Below are positions 44,014-53,016 of a DNA stretch of 64,000 bases, piece after piece. Source of the stretch: Sinorhizobium arboris LMG 14919 (lineage in GTDB: Bacteria; Pseudomonadota; Alphaproteobacteria; Rhizobiales; Rhizobiaceae); the NCBI RefSeq assembly GCF_000427465.1, contig NZ_KE386497.1, positions 631,014-695,013 of the forward strand, written 5' to 3'. The notes under the pieces were generated by a model. It did no database searches, was not told the origin of the DNA, and saw nothing but the letters and a program-made list of their open reading frames with translations. Both the position numbers and the translations under genes were made by a program. Within the stretch, counting starts at the first letter, position 1. Each line of letters opens with the position of its first letter.

Positions 44014-46590
44014 CTACGCTGCCAAGTTACGATCGAGAATAAGCGGAATCATCCCTCCCCTTAGAAGCGTTTCCGCTTCCTGCTCCGTTTCCACTGCTGC
44101 ACGCCCGGTCAGTTCCGCGGTTGCGGCAGCGACATAGCGTAGCAAAATCCTGACGTCGCAGCGCGGACGGATGCGCGTGGCCTCAATTTCGATGAGATCC
44201 AGTGCCGAGAGCGAGGGCATCGAGTTTTCGATCACGATCGGTAAAATGCCCATGCCGATCAGATTGGTGCGATGGATGCGCTCGAAGCTTCTCGCAATGA
44301 CGGCGCGCACGCCCAGCAATGCGACGCCTTTGGCTGCCCAATCGCGTGATGAACCGGCTCCATATCGCTCTCCGGCCACGATGACGACGGACCGGCCTTC
44401 CTGCCGGTAGCGTTGGGCGACCTCCCATAGCGGACCTTCCTCCATTGAAGGCGCATGCACGGTCCTTGAGGCTGGTTCCCCGCCAAGCAGGAGGTTGGCG
44501 GCAGTCCGATTGTCGAAGAGACCGCGAACCATGGCCTGCCAATTCCCTCGCCGGGCCGCGTAGACATTGAGATCGTTTGGCCGGTCGCCGGCAGCAACAA
44601 GATGACGCCCGGCATAGCTTTCGGCACTGATCTGGCCGGCGGGAGAGATGTGATCGGTAGTCATGTCGTCGCCAAGCACGAGCAGCGGATGGGCCGCATA
44701 GGTTCCGAGTCGATTGGCTGAGCTCACGGCAGCGAAAGGCGGGCGCCGGATATAGGTCGAGTTTTCATCCCACGGGAAGGTTGGAGATGAGGACGCATCG
44801 AGGGCCAGCCATGCCTCGTTCTTCGCCGCATCGTCAAAGGCTTGGCCAAAATCTTCGCGCTTTGAGAAGTCTCGCAAACTAGCATCGATCTCCTCATCGG
44901 ACGGGAGGAGATCGCGAAGGCGGACGGCAGATCCGTCCGCGGTGTCCGCGACTTTCAAACTTAGCGGATCTCGACAGAATTTTCCGATCATCGAGAGGGC
45001 GACGACGTGCGGCGGCGAGGCGAGAAAGCCGAACTGCAAGCTCGGATGCACCCGCCCTGGAAAGTTGCGATTGCCCGAGAGGAGGGCGGCGGCAACCGTG
45101 CCGTTGGCGATTGCCTCGGCCATGTCCGGCTGGAGTGGCCCCGAGTTGCCGATGCAGGTGGTGCAGCCGTGACCCACGATGCCGAAGCCGATGGCCTCCA
45201 GGTCCACCAGCAGACCGCTCCGTTTCAGGAAGAGTTCGGCGGATGGCGAGCCCGGCGCCAATGATGTCTTGACCCATGAAGGCGGGCGAAGACCGAGCCC
45301 GTTTGCCTTACGGGCGACAAGACCGGCGGCGGCCAGGAGACGCTGGTCGGAGGTGTTGGTGCAGCTTGTAATGGCCGCAATCGCAATCGCGCCGTCCGGA
45401 ATGCCTTTGAAACCTTCGCCAAGCGGCCTGCCAACTGCCGCCTCCAAGGCAGATACAGCTTCAGTCAGCCCCAGCTTGTCTTGCGGGCGCTGCGGCCCGG
45501 CTAAAAGGGCACGCACATTGCCGAGATCGAGTTCGATGACCCCGGTGTAGCGAGGCTCGGCTTCCGGATCGAACCAGAGGCCCATCACACGCGCGGCACG
45601 TTCGACCAGCGAGCAATGTTCAGCCGCTCGACCTGTTTGCCGCAGATATTCGATCGTCCGACCGTCGATTGGAAAATAACCGGTTGATGCGCCATATTCG
45701 GGCGCCATGTTGGCTACGACGGCGCGGTCTCCGCCTGAGAGCGTTGCGACACCCGGCCCGAAGAATTCGACGAACTCTCCTGAGACGTTGTGACGCCGCA
45801 GGAGGTGCGTAACTTCCAGCGCCAAGTCCGTTGACAGCACGCCGGGAGGAAGCCGTCCGGTCAGGCGCACACCGACGACATCCGGAAGCCGTATCGTGAC
45901 GGGGAAACCAAAGAAGACGCTTTCCGCCTCCAGACCGCCCACACCCCAGCCAAGAACGCCGATACCGTTTATCATTGGCGTGTGGCTGTCGGTTCCGATA
46001 AGTGTGTCCGGCGTGGCCCAGGTCTCGCCGTTCCGGTCTTCGAGGCGGATGACGGTCGCCAATTGCTCGAGATTGAGCGTGTGCATGATCCCGGTGCCCG
46101 GTGGATGCACGGTCACACCCGGAAGAGCGGTCGTCGCCCATTTCATCAGGCGATAGCGCTCGCTGTTGCGCTCCATCTCGCGCTGCATGTTGAAGGCACG
46201 AGAGCGGGGCTGTCCATGCATGTCGACGCCGATACTGTGATCGACGGATACGTCAACCGGCAGAACCGGCGTGAGGCTCTTGGGATCGCCGCCGGCTTCG
46301 GCGATGGCGTCGCGCATGGCAGCAATGTCGACCAATGCGGGCACGCAGGTCGTGTCATGCATGAGGACACGCGAGGGATGGAAGGCGATCTCGGTCTCGC
46401 TCGTGCCGCTGACAAGCCAGCCCCGCAAGGCAGTAATCATGGACGGCAGGCGATCGGCGTCTCTTCTGGCGACGTTTTCCAGCAGGATTCGATGGATGTA
46501 GGGGAGGCTCGCGAAATCGCCGCCGAAGATACCGGAGAGATCGAGCGCTTTGACGATTCCGTATGGGGTCGCTAGCTGAAGAAAGCTCAT
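44014..46590 (-). CDS. Aconitase-family hydratase (AcnA-like, divergent)
   Basis: 858 residues with the four aconitase domains. Cluster Cys ligands are in TSCTNTSDQ and GHGCTTCIGNSGP; the swivel domain has RYGAGSSRDWAAKG and RTNLIGMGILPIV. It keeps DHSIGVD and PDTLIGTDSH, but several usually fixed AcnA segments differ: TDSHTTM is TDSHTPM, the GQP before the MxxP loop is GFP, and ATCGFF is ASTGYF. It is shorter than AcnA (about 890). Divergent from the two-winged-helix GntR gene, with shared AAAAGCCAAAAA boxes. It probably isomerises or hydrates a citrate-like pathway compound rather than serving the TCA cycle, though a spare aconitase cannot be excluded. Confidence 0.85.
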   Translation of the reverse strand: MSFLQLATPYGIVKALDLSGIFGGDFASLPYIHRILLENVARRDADRLPSMITALRGWLVSGTSETEIAFHPSRVLMHDTTCVPALVDIAAMRDAIAEAGGDPKSLTPVLPVDVSVDHSIGVDMHGQPRSRAFNMQREMERNSERYRLMKWATTALPGVTVHPPGTGIMHTLNLEQLATVIRLEDRNGETWATPDTLIGTDSHTPMINGIGVLGWGVGGLEAESVFFGFPVTIRLPDVVGVRLTGRLPPGVLSTDLALEVTHLLRRHNVSGEFVEFFGPGVATLSGGDRAVVANMAPEYGASTGYFPIDGRTIEYLRQTGRAAEHCSLVERAARVMGLWFDPEAEPRYTGVIELDLGNVRALLAGPQRPQDKLGLTEAVSALEAAVGRPLGEGFKGIPDGAIAIAAITSCTNTSDQRLLAAAGLVARKANGLGLRPPSWVKTSLAPGSPSAELFLKRSGLLVDLEAIGFGIVGHGCTTCIGNSGPLQPDMAEAIANGTVAAALLSGNRNFPGRVHPSLQFGFLASPPHVVALSMIGKFCRDPLSLKVADTADGSAVRLRDLLPSDEEIDASLRDFSKREDFGQAFDDAAKNEAWLALDASSSPTFPWDENSTYIRRPPFAAVSSANRLGTYAAHPLLVLGDDMTTDHISPAGQISAESYAGRHLVAAGDRPNDLNVYAARRGNWQAMVRGLFDNRTAANLLLGGEPASRTVHAPSMEEGPLWEVAQRYRQEGRSVVIVAGERYGAGSSRDWAAKGVALLGVRAVIARSFERIHRTNLIGMGILPIVIENSMPSLSALDLIEIEATRIRPRCDVRILLRYVAAATAELTGRAAVETEQEAETLLRGGMIPLILDRNLAA

Positions 46591-46621
46591 GTGTTCTCCA
46601 TAGAATGAATTTTAATATTCA

Positions 46622-46674
46622 AAAAGCCAAAAATGGCGCGGTGTCAATGGAGGTTATGCCGCTTTTTGGCTTTT
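46622..46674. promoter_or_regulatory. Inverted AAAAGCCAAAAA boxes (probable operator)
   Basis: AAAAGCCAAAAA (46622-46633) and its exact inverse TTTTTGGCTTTT (46663-46674) lie 29 bases apart in the divergent aconitase/GntR promoter region. A third copy, AAAAGCCAATAA, lies at 47724-47735 before the dehydrogenase gene. The three-copy pattern around the regulator gene marks them as its likely binding sites. Confidence 0.65.
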
Positions 46675-46776
46675 CTAGCAGTCAGATATGCAAATTGTTT
46701 CGCTCGAATTGTTCCCTTTGTCGCCGTCATGGATTAACCTGCGGCGACATCGTTGTTTCATACGGGGTTGATCGAG

Positions 46777-47703
46777 ATGCGCTCCAGCCAACTGGCACAA
46801 ACCATTGCCAATGAAATCACCCTGCTCGTCACTTCGGGAGAGTTGTCGGTCGGCGACCACCTGAAGACGCAACAGCTTGCAGACCGCTTTGGCGTCTCCC
46901 GCTCGCCAGTGCGGGAAGCGATGGACATGCTGGCTGCGCAAGGTCTTCTCGAGCAGAAGGAAAACAGGGGCTTCTTTGTCAAGGAGGTCACCGACAGCAT
47001 CGCCGAACGCGTTCGCGAGGATGCGGAGCCATTCGAGGTGGCCAATGACTACCAGCGTCTTGCAGAAGACTGGCTCACCGACCGGATACCGGCCGAAGTT
47101 ACCGAGCAGATGCTGAGAGAGCGCTACGATCTGACGAAATCGCAGGTCAATGATGTCCTGATGCGTGCGTCTCGTGAGGGATGGGCCGAGCGCAAGCAGG
47201 GTTACGGCTGGCGCTTCCTGCCGGTCGCCAAGACGCCCGAGGCTTTCGAGCAGATCTACCGCTTCCGTATGCTGATCGAGCCGGCCGCGATGCTGGAACC
47301 CGAGTTCCGGCTGGATCGGAAGATCATCGAGGAGCAACGCCGCATTCAGTTGCGCATGCTGGAGACCGATATTGAACGGCTGCCGGCGGAACGGCTTCTC
47401 CACAACGGCGCGCTCTTCCATGAAGAGCTGATCAAGATGTCGAACAATCCGTTTTTCCACCTCTCGCTCGTGCGCGTGAACCGGATGCGGCGTCTGCTCG
47501 AATATCGCTCCCGTGTCGACCGCAGCCGCACTGTGCGGCAGTGCCAGGAACATCTCGAAATTCTTGATCTTCTCGAGCGCGGCGAGGTCGTCGAGGCTTC
47601 TTACGCCATGCGCCGGCACCTCGGCGGTGCCCTCTCCAAGAAATCGCCGGTGACCTGGTCCTGGTCGCACCAGGCGCATGAAAAAGAGCTGCTCGGAAAA
47701 TAG
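46777..47703 (+). CDS. GntR-family regulator with two winged-helix domains and FCD
   Basis: 308 residues, longer than normal FCD regulators (about 220-250). The first winged helix (residues 1-70) is canonical: QQLADRFGVSRSPVREAMDML and a GLLEQKENRGFFVKEV wing. A second, weaker winged-helix-like unit follows at about 90-147 (DRIPAEVTEQMLRERYDLTK, QVNDVLMRASREGWAE, KQGYGWRFLP). The FCD domain then begins near FEQIYRFRMLIEPAAML and holds HEELIKMSNNPFFHL and CQEHLEILDLL. The ATG at 46777 fits homology; a TTG at 46753 is in frame. Positioned between the aconitase and dehydrogenase genes and flanked by AAAAGCCAAWAA boxes, it probably controls the whole island. Confidence 0.85.
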   Translation: MRSSQLAQTIANEITLLVTSGELSVGDHLKTQQLADRFGVSRSPVREAMDMLAAQGLLEQKENRGFFVKEVTDSIAERVREDAEPFEVANDYQRLAEDWLTDRIPAEVTEQMLRERYDLTKSQVNDVLMRASREGWAERKQGYGWRFLPVAKTPEAFEQIYRFRMLIEPAAMLEPEFRLDRKIIEEQRRIQLRMLETDIERLPAERLLHNGALFHEELIKMSNNPFFHLSLVRVNRMRRLLEYRSRVDRSRTVRQCQEHLEILDLLERGEVVEASYAMRRHLGGALSKKSPVTWSWSHQAHEKELLGK

Positions 47704-47715
47704 CCATTGCATTTT

Positions 47716-47739
47716 CAGATTTAAAAAGCCAATAATCTG
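47716..47739. promoter_or_regulatory. AAAAAGCCAATAA box within CAGATT/AATCTG arms
   Basis: AAAAAGCCAATAA (47723-47735) repeats the 46622-46633 box with one change. It sits inside inverted arms CAGATT (47716-47721) and AATCTG (47734-47739), 50-75 bases before the dehydrogenase ATG. Likely operator of the island regulator. Confidence 0.55.
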
Positions 47740-47790
47740 CCCGTGACGTTGCGCGGCCTGTCGGTCGTTGCCTCATGGGAGATTTGTCAG

Positions 47791-48885
47791 ATGAAAATAT
47801 TCGTGACGCCGTGTGATGGGATCGGTCCCGAAATCACCGCGGCAACAATGGAGGTCATGAAGGCCACGGACGCGGCTTTCGATCTGGGCCTCGAATACCA
47901 TTTCGAGGACACGGGCTTCACGAGCCTGGAAAAACATGGTTCGACTCTCCGGGACGAGACGATCGAGCTTGCCCGCACCTTCGACGGCATCATTCTCGGT
48001 CCCCAGTCGCACATGGACTATCCGCCCCGTGACAAGGGCGGCGTGAACGTCTCGGCCGGCTTCCGTGTCAAGCTCGATCTCTACGCCAATGTCCGCCCGG
48101 CACGCTCCCGTCCGTTCCTGAACGACGCCAAGAAGATGGACCTCGTCATCATGCGCGAGGCGACCGAGGGCTTTTACCCCGACCGCAACATGTATGCCGG
48201 CACGGGTGAATTCATGCCGACGCCGGACGTCGCGCTGTCTGTCCGGAAGATCACGGCTTCGGCTTGTGAGCGTATCGCCCGCCAGGCCTTTCTCCTTGCC
48301 ATGAAGCGCAACAAGAAGGTGACCGCGGTCCACAAGGCGAACAATTTCATCCTGACGGACGGCCTGTTCCTCAAGCAGGTGCGCAAGGTCGCAGCCGAAT
48401 TCCCCGAGGTCACACTCAACGAGTTCATCATCGACGCCATGGCGGCGCATCTGGTGCGCGACCCCTCGCGCTTCGACGTGATCGTCGCCACCAATTTCTA
48501 TTCCGACATCCTTTCCGACCTCGCCAGCGAGCTCTCGGGAAGCTTGGGTCTTGCCGGCTCGATCAATGCCAATGCCGAAACCGGCCTTGTCTGCGCCCAA
48601 GCCCAGCACGGCTCGGCGCCGGACATCCAGAATAAAAATATCGCCAACCCGACATCGCTCATCCTCTCGGCGGCGATGATGCTGAGCTGGCTCGGCGAGC
48701 AGCGCGGCTTGCCACAATTCGAGGCAGCCGGCGCGGAAATCGAGCGCGCGGTCGACGAGGTGCTGGCGAATCCGGCGACGCGCACGCGCGATCTCGGTGG
48801 CACCACCAATACCGATGCCTTCGGCGCGGCTGTCGCCAAGGCAGTTCGAAACCGCGGCGGCGACCGGAAGGCGGCCAACGCCTAA
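47791..48885 (+). CDS. Isocitrate/isopropylmalate dehydrogenase-family protein
   Basis: 364 residues of the beta-decarboxylating dehydrogenase family. Visible: GDGIGPEI-type start (CDGIGPEITAATMEV), substrate Arg region LDLYANVRPARSRP, MREATEGFYPDRNMY with the catalytic Tyr, Lys in TAVHKANNFILTDGLF, the metal Asp motif ATNFYSDILSDLASELSGSLG and an NAD-binding GGTTNTDAFGAAVA end. Relatives oxidise and decarboxylate isocitrate, 3-isopropylmalate, homoisocitrate, tartrate or D-malate. The REATEG motif is not exactly that of any of these. GGGAG lies 9 bases before the ATG at 47791. It is paired across the regulator with an aconitase paralogue, as isomerase/dehydrogenase couples are in leucine and lysine pathways. 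Confidence 0.85.
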   Translation: MKIFVTPCDGIGPEITAATMEVMKATDAAFDLGLEYHFEDTGFTSLEKHGSTLRDETIELARTFDGIILGPQSHMDYPPRDKGGVNVSAGFRVKLDLYANVRPARSRPFLNDAKKMDLVIMREATEGFYPDRNMYAGTGEFMPTPDVALSVRKITASACERIARQAFLLAMKRNKKVTAVHKANNFILTDGLFLKQVRKVAAEFPEVTLNEFIIDAMAAHLVRDPSRFDVIVATNFYSDILSDLASELSGSLGLAGSINANAETGLVCAQAQHGSAPDIQNKNIANPTSLILSAAMMLSWLGEQRGLPQFEAAGAEIERAVDEVLANPATRTRDLGGTTNTDAFGAAVAKAVRNRGGDRKAANA

Positions 48886-48888
48886 GCC

Positions 48889-48923
48889 TTTGCACTTTGG
48901 GTATTATAAATCCAAAGTGCAAA
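48889..48923. promoter_or_regulatory. 12-bp stem hairpin / operator before the ABC importer
   Basis: TTTGCACTTTGG (48889-48900) pairs perfectly with CCAAAGTGCAAA (48912-48923) around GTATTATAAAT. It begins 3 bases after the dehydrogenase stop and lies 80 bases before the binding-protein ATG. No T run follows. It could be an mRNA-protecting hairpin or an operator with a TATTATA centre. Confidence 0.5.
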
Positions 48924-49003
48924 ATTGCAGGATGTGAGGGCGCGAGCCCTCGCGCACATGCCCGGAGGAGCAATGGAGCCGGGCGCATTTTGGGAGATCA
49001 GAA

Positions 49004-50110
49004 ATGAACAGGCACATTACCGTCCGGTCGACAGCCTTCGCAGTCACCACGGCCATCATCACAGCATTTGCAGTCCCTGCACTGGCGCAGGACGTCCCTG
49101 CCGGCTACCCGGCCGATTATGCCGACTTGATCGCCAAGGCGAAGGAAGAGGGCACCGTCTCAGTCTACACGTCGACGGATGCAGCGCAGTCGCAAAAACT
49201 GCAGGACGGCTTCACCAAGAAATACGGGATCAAGATCGCCTATAACGATCTTGGGACCAACGGCACATATAATCAGGTGATTTCCGAAGCGGCGGCCGGG
49301 CAAACCACGGCCGACGTCGTCTGGAGCTCGGCGATGGATCTGCAGATGACTCTGGTCCAGGACGGTTATGGGGTCGAATATGCTTCGCCTGAAGCAGCGA
49401 AGTTGCCCGCCTGGGCGAACTACAAGAACACGCTTTATGCCACGACCGTAGAGCCGATCGGCGTGATCTACAACACCAAGGCGCTGTCGGAGGACAAGCT
49501 GCCGAAGACCTATGCTGAGATGATCACCTTCCTGAGGGACAACAAGGCGATGCTGCAGGGCAAGGTGGCGACTTTCGATCCTGAAAAGAGCGGCTCCGGC
49601 TTCCTTCATCACTCCAATGACGCGCGCAACCGCAAGGACTTTTGGGACCTCGCCAAGGCCATGGGCGAGGACGGTGCCAAGATCTATTCGAGTTCAGGCG
49701 GCATGAAGGAAACGGTCGTGTCCGGCGAGAACGTCATCGCGATCAACATCATCGGTTCCTACGCGCTCGATTGGGTAAAGGAGAGCCCGAACCTCGGTGT
49801 CCATTTCGCTAAGGATTATACGCCGGCTTTCTCGCGTCTGGCCTTGATCACCAAGGATGCTCCGCATTCGAACGCCGCAAAGCTCTTTGTCGACTACATG
49901 CTGTCGGCCGAGGGACAGGCGCTCCTGGCGGAAGGTGGCCTGCCGTCCGTCCGCGAAGACGTGACCGCCGGTCTCAACATCAAGACGCTCAATGAGCGTG
50001 TCGGTGGGGGCCTGAAGCCGATCGCCGTCGATGAAGGCGTGCTCGAATACATGGATCAGATGAAGCGCGTCCAGTTCCTCAACGACTGGAAGGCAGCGCT
50101 CGGCCGCTGA
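49004..50110 (+). CDS. ABC transporter substrate-binding protein, ferric/AfuA type
   Basis: 368 residues. Sec signal peptide (STAFAVTTAIITAFAVPALA, cleavage near residue 29 before QDVPAG), then a family 1/6-type binding fold: YADLIAKAKEEGTVSVYTS, QKLQDGFTKKYGIKIAYND, GQTTADVVWSSAMDLQM and a C-terminal LFVDYMLSAEGQALLAEGG. Homologues bind Fe(III), 2-aminoethylphosphonate, spermidine or organic ligands. GGGAGATC precedes the ATG. A strong palindrome separates it from the permease gene. In this island the ligand may be a chelating polycarboxylate or hydroxy acid (inference). Confidence 0.87.
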   Translation: MNRHITVRSTAFAVTTAIITAFAVPALAQDVPAGYPADYADLIAKAKEEGTVSVYTSTDAAQSQKLQDGFTKKYGIKIAYNDLGTNGTYNQVISEAAAGQTTADVVWSSAMDLQMTLVQDGYGVEYASPEAAKLPAWANYKNTLYATTVEPIGVIYNTKALSEDKLPKTYAEMITFLRDNKAMLQGKVATFDPEKSGSGFLHHSNDARNRKDFWDLAKAMGEDGAKIYSSSGGMKETVVSGENVIAINIIGSYALDWVKESPNLGVHFAKDYTPAFSRLALITKDAPHSNAAKLFVDYMLSAEGQALLAEGGLPSVREDVTAGLNIKTLNERVGGGLKPIAVDEGVLEYMDQMKRVQFLNDWKAALGR

Positions 50111-50121
50111 TGCATCGCCGT

Positions 50122-50145
50122 CCGCGGCGCGATATCGCGCCGCGG
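50122..50145 (+). promoter_or_regulatory. Perfect 24-bp GC palindrome between binding protein and permease
   Basis: CCGCGGCGCGAT followed directly by its exact inverse ATCGCGCCGCGG, 11 bases after the binding-protein stop. In RNA it would fold as a hairpin of up to about 10 bp. It has the same position as the hairpin after the Aap-like binding protein and would likewise protect or partly terminate the upstream message. Confidence 0.55.
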
Positions 50146-50173
50146 CTCTGCTCCTTCATGCGAGAGGCAAGGA

Positions 50174-51934
50174 ATGTCTACCCACGCTCAAGCACCGGCC
50201 GCAGTCGAGCTTTCAAAAGCCGCAGCCGAAAAGAAATATCCGGCGAGAATGCCCCGCCATGGCAATGCAAGCCTCTATAGGCGCATCGTTATCGGTCTGC
50301 TTGCAATCGCCGTTCTGGCGCCCGTCTGCCTGATCATATACCAGAGTTTCCTGACCGCCGCCTTTTTCAGCCCGCGTGCCAGGTTTGGTCTCGACGCCTA
50401 TCGCTATGTCTTCTTCGACAAGAATTTTTATAAGGCGCTCGGCACGACGGCGATCTTCTCCTTCGGTATGGTCGCGATCGCCGTGCCGCTCGGTGGCCTG
50501 CTTGCCTTCCTGATCACCCGCACTGACATCAAGGCCAAGCGCCTGCTCGAAATCCTCGTGCTGGTGCCGATGTTCATTTCTTCCATCGTGCTCGCCTTCG
50601 GCTACACCGTTTCGGTCGGCCCGACGGGTTTCGTTTCACTTTTCATCCGTGATATCATCGGCGTCGTTCCCTGGAACATCTACAGCCTGCCCGGCATGAT
50701 CCTGATCGCCGGCCTGAGCCATGTGCCGCATGTCTATCTCTATGTCTCCGCGGCGATGCGCAATCTTCCCTCCGATCTCGAGGAGGCCGCGCGCACGACC
50801 GGTGCCTCCGTCTGGCAGGTTTCGCGCGACGTGACCCTTCCCATGGTGCTGCCGGCTCTGATCTTCGCGGCGGCACTCAACGTCCTGCTCGGCTTCGAGA
50901 CCTTCGGCATTCCGCTGGTGCTCGGCGACCCGAACGGCATCATGGTTCTCACCACCTATATCTATAAGCTCACCACCTTGTTCGGCACGCCGACCTATCA
51001 GCTGATGGCCGTAGTCGCCGTGGTGTTGGTGCTGATCACGCTTCCGCTCGTCTGGATGCAGCGCAAGCTGCTGCGCAATGCCCGCAAATATGCGGCGATG
51101 GGCGGAAAGGGTGCGCGCGTCTCCACTCTCAAGCTCGGCAAGAGCGGCCAGATCATCGCCCTTTCGATTATCGGGCTTTGGCTCTTCGTCTCCGTCGCCC
51201 TGCCGATCGGCGGCATCACGGTGCGTGCCTTCGTCGATGCCTGGGGTGAGGGCGTGAGCCTTTTCGACCAGCTGACGCTCGCAAATTTCAGCCGTATGCT
51301 GGAAGTCCCGAGCCTCTACAACGGCATCGTCAACACGATCCTTTTGTCGGTTGTCGGCGGCGCGGTCGCGGTTGCGATCTATCTGGCAGTCGGCCTTGCC
51401 GGCCATCGCAATTGGGGCATGTCGAACACGATCCTCGATTACATCGTGCTCTTGCCACGCGCTCTACCGGGCCTGGTCGTCGGTCTTGCCTTCTTCTGGG
51501 TCTTCTTGTTCGTGCCGTTCCTCACGCCGCTGCGGCCGACCCTGGTCAGCCTCTTCGTGGCCTACTTGGTCGTCGGCCTCTCCTATGGCCTCAGGTTGCT
51601 GCAAGGCACGCTCATACAGGTCGCGCCGGAACTTGAAGAGTCGGCGCGGACGACCGGGGCCACGATCGGCCGCACCTGGAAGGACGTGGTGATCCCGATC
51701 GTCCGTCCCGGCCTCGCCGGCGCCTGGGCGCTCATCATGATCATCTTCCTTCGCGAATATGCGACGGGTGTCTACCTCATGGGCGCCGGCACCGAGGTGA
51801 TCGGCTCGCTGATGGTCTCGCTCCTGCAGACCGGCGCGATGAACACCATCGCCGCGCTCGCCCTCATCAGCATCGTATTGACGGGCGCAGGCCTCGCACT
51901 CGCCCTCCGTTTGGGAGCAAAAATCCATGACTGA
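50174..51934 (+). CDS. ABC transporter permease, ferric type, two fused permease domains
   Basis: 586-residue FbpB-like permease with two homologous halves. Each half carries an EAA loop: DLEEAARTTGASVWQVSRDV near residue 200 and ELEESARTTGATIGRTWKDV near residue 487. About twelve membrane segments are visible, the first being IVIGLLAIAVLAPVCLIIYQ. A single protein therefore forms the membrane channel. The gene ends inside the start of the ATPase gene (8-base overlap). Confidence 0.9.
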   Translation: MSTHAQAPAAVELSKAAAEKKYPARMPRHGNASLYRRIVIGLLAIAVLAPVCLIIYQSFLTAAFFSPRARFGLDAYRYVFFDKNFYKALGTTAIFSFGMVAIAVPLGGLLAFLITRTDIKAKRLLEILVLVPMFISSIVLAFGYTVSVGPTGFVSLFIRDIIGVVPWNIYSLPGMILIAGLSHVPHVYLYVSAAMRNLPSDLEEAARTTGASVWQVSRDVTLPMVLPALIFAAALNVLLGFETFGIPLVLGDPNGIMVLTTYIYKLTTLFGTPTYQLMAVVAVVLVLITLPLVWMQRKLLRNARKYAAMGGKGARVSTLKLGKSGQIIALSIIGLWLFVSVALPIGGITVRAFVDAWGEGVSLFDQLTLANFSRMLEVPSLYNGIVNTILLSVVGGAVAVAIYLAVGLAGHRNWGMSNTILDYIVLLPRALPGLVVGLAFFWVFLFVPFLTPLRPTLVSLFVAYLVVGLSYGLRLLQGTLIQVAPELEESARTTGATIGRTWKDVVIPIVRPGLAGAWALIMIIFLREYATGVYLMGAGTEVIGSLMVSLLQTGAMNTIAALALISIVLTGAGLALALRLGAKIHD

Positions 51935-53003
51935 ACTCGTTGTCAGCAATGTCCAGAAATGGCTCGGCGGCCTGCAGATCCTCAAAGGCGCCTCGTTTAC
52001 CGCCCAGCGCGGCTCGATCGTGGCGCTGCTCGGGGCGTCGGGCAGCGGCAAGACCACGCTTCTGCGCTGTGTCGCCGGGCTTGAACAGCCGGAAGTCGGT
52101 CAGATCGTCATCGGCGGCAAGACCGTTCTCGACGGCGAGAAGAAACTGGCGCTTCCGCCGGAGCAGCGCAATATCGGCCTCGTCTTCCAGTCCTATGCAC
52201 TCTGGCCGCATCGGACCGTCAAGGAGAATGTCGGCTACGGGCTGAAACTGCGAAGCGTCGCGCCGGCCGACATCGAAAAGCGGGTGCAGGCGATCCTCGA
52301 TCGCATGGGCCTCGGTCATCTGGCCGACCGTTTCCCGTCGCAGCTCTCCGGCGGGCAACAGCAGCGCGTCGCGATCTGCCGCGCGCTCGTCTATGAGCCG
52401 CGCGTACTGCTGCTCGACGAGCCGCTTTCCAACCTCGATGCCAAGCTGCGCGAGGAGGCACGCTACTGGATCCGCAAGCTCATTCTGGATCTTGAAATCT
52501 GTGCGATCCTCGTTACCCACGACCAAAGTGAGGCGCTGGCCGCCGCTGACAATATTCTCCTGCTGCAGGACGGTCGCATCGTCCAGCAAGGCGGACCGCA
52601 GGAGATCTATTCCAACCCGAACAGCTTTTATTCGGCCGACTTCCTCGGGGCCAACAATATCGTCAAGGCGAAGGTGAAGACGATCGATGGCAAGTGCGCC
52701 GTTATCGGCGGCGACAATTGGAGCCTCGATGGCACCATACGCGAGGCGTCCGGCTTGGCCGCCTCGCAGGATGCGCGGGCGGTCATCCGCGTGGAGCAGA
52801 TCAGCGTCAGCGACCAGCCGCAATCAGGCGGGCTCGAGATGAATCTCGACGACAGCATCTATCTCGGGGACAGGTGGGAATATCGTCTGCGCCGTGGAGA
52901 TTTTGTCGCCAAGGCGCACGGGGCCAAGCAACTGCAATCGGGAACCGTCTGGGCGCGCATTCCACCTGAAAGCGTCTGGGTGTTTTCGGCGGGCCAGCAG
53001 TAG
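51927..53003 (+). CDS. ABC transporter ATP-binding protein (FbpC/PotA type)
   Basis: 358 residues. Walker A (GASGSGKTT), Q-loop (LVFQSYALWPHRTV), signature [15 protein letters not shown], Walker B (VLLLDEPLSNLDAKL), H-loop (LVTHDQSEALA) and a C-terminal TOBE regulatory domain from about residue 270. It energises the fused permease. A GC-rich hairpin follows the gene. Confidence 0.92.
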   Translation: MTELVVSNVQKWLGGLQILKGASFTAQRGSIVALLGASGSGKTTLLRCVAGLEQPEVGQIVIGGKTVLDGEKKLALPPEQRNIGLVFQSYALWPHRTVKENVGYGLKLRSVAPADIEKRVQAILDRMGLGHLADRFPSQLSGGQQQRVAICRALVYEPRVLLLDEPLSNLDAKLREEARYWIRKLILDLEICAILVTHDQSEALAAADNILLLQDGRIVQQGGPQEIYSNPNSFYSADFLGANNIVKAKVKTIDGKCAVIGGDNWSLDGTIREASGLAASQDARAVIRVEQISVSDQPQSGGLEMNLDDSIYLGDRWEYRLRRGDFVAKAHGAKQLQSGTVWARIPPESVWVFSAGQQ

Positions 53004-53016
53004 CAAGGTCTCAAGC

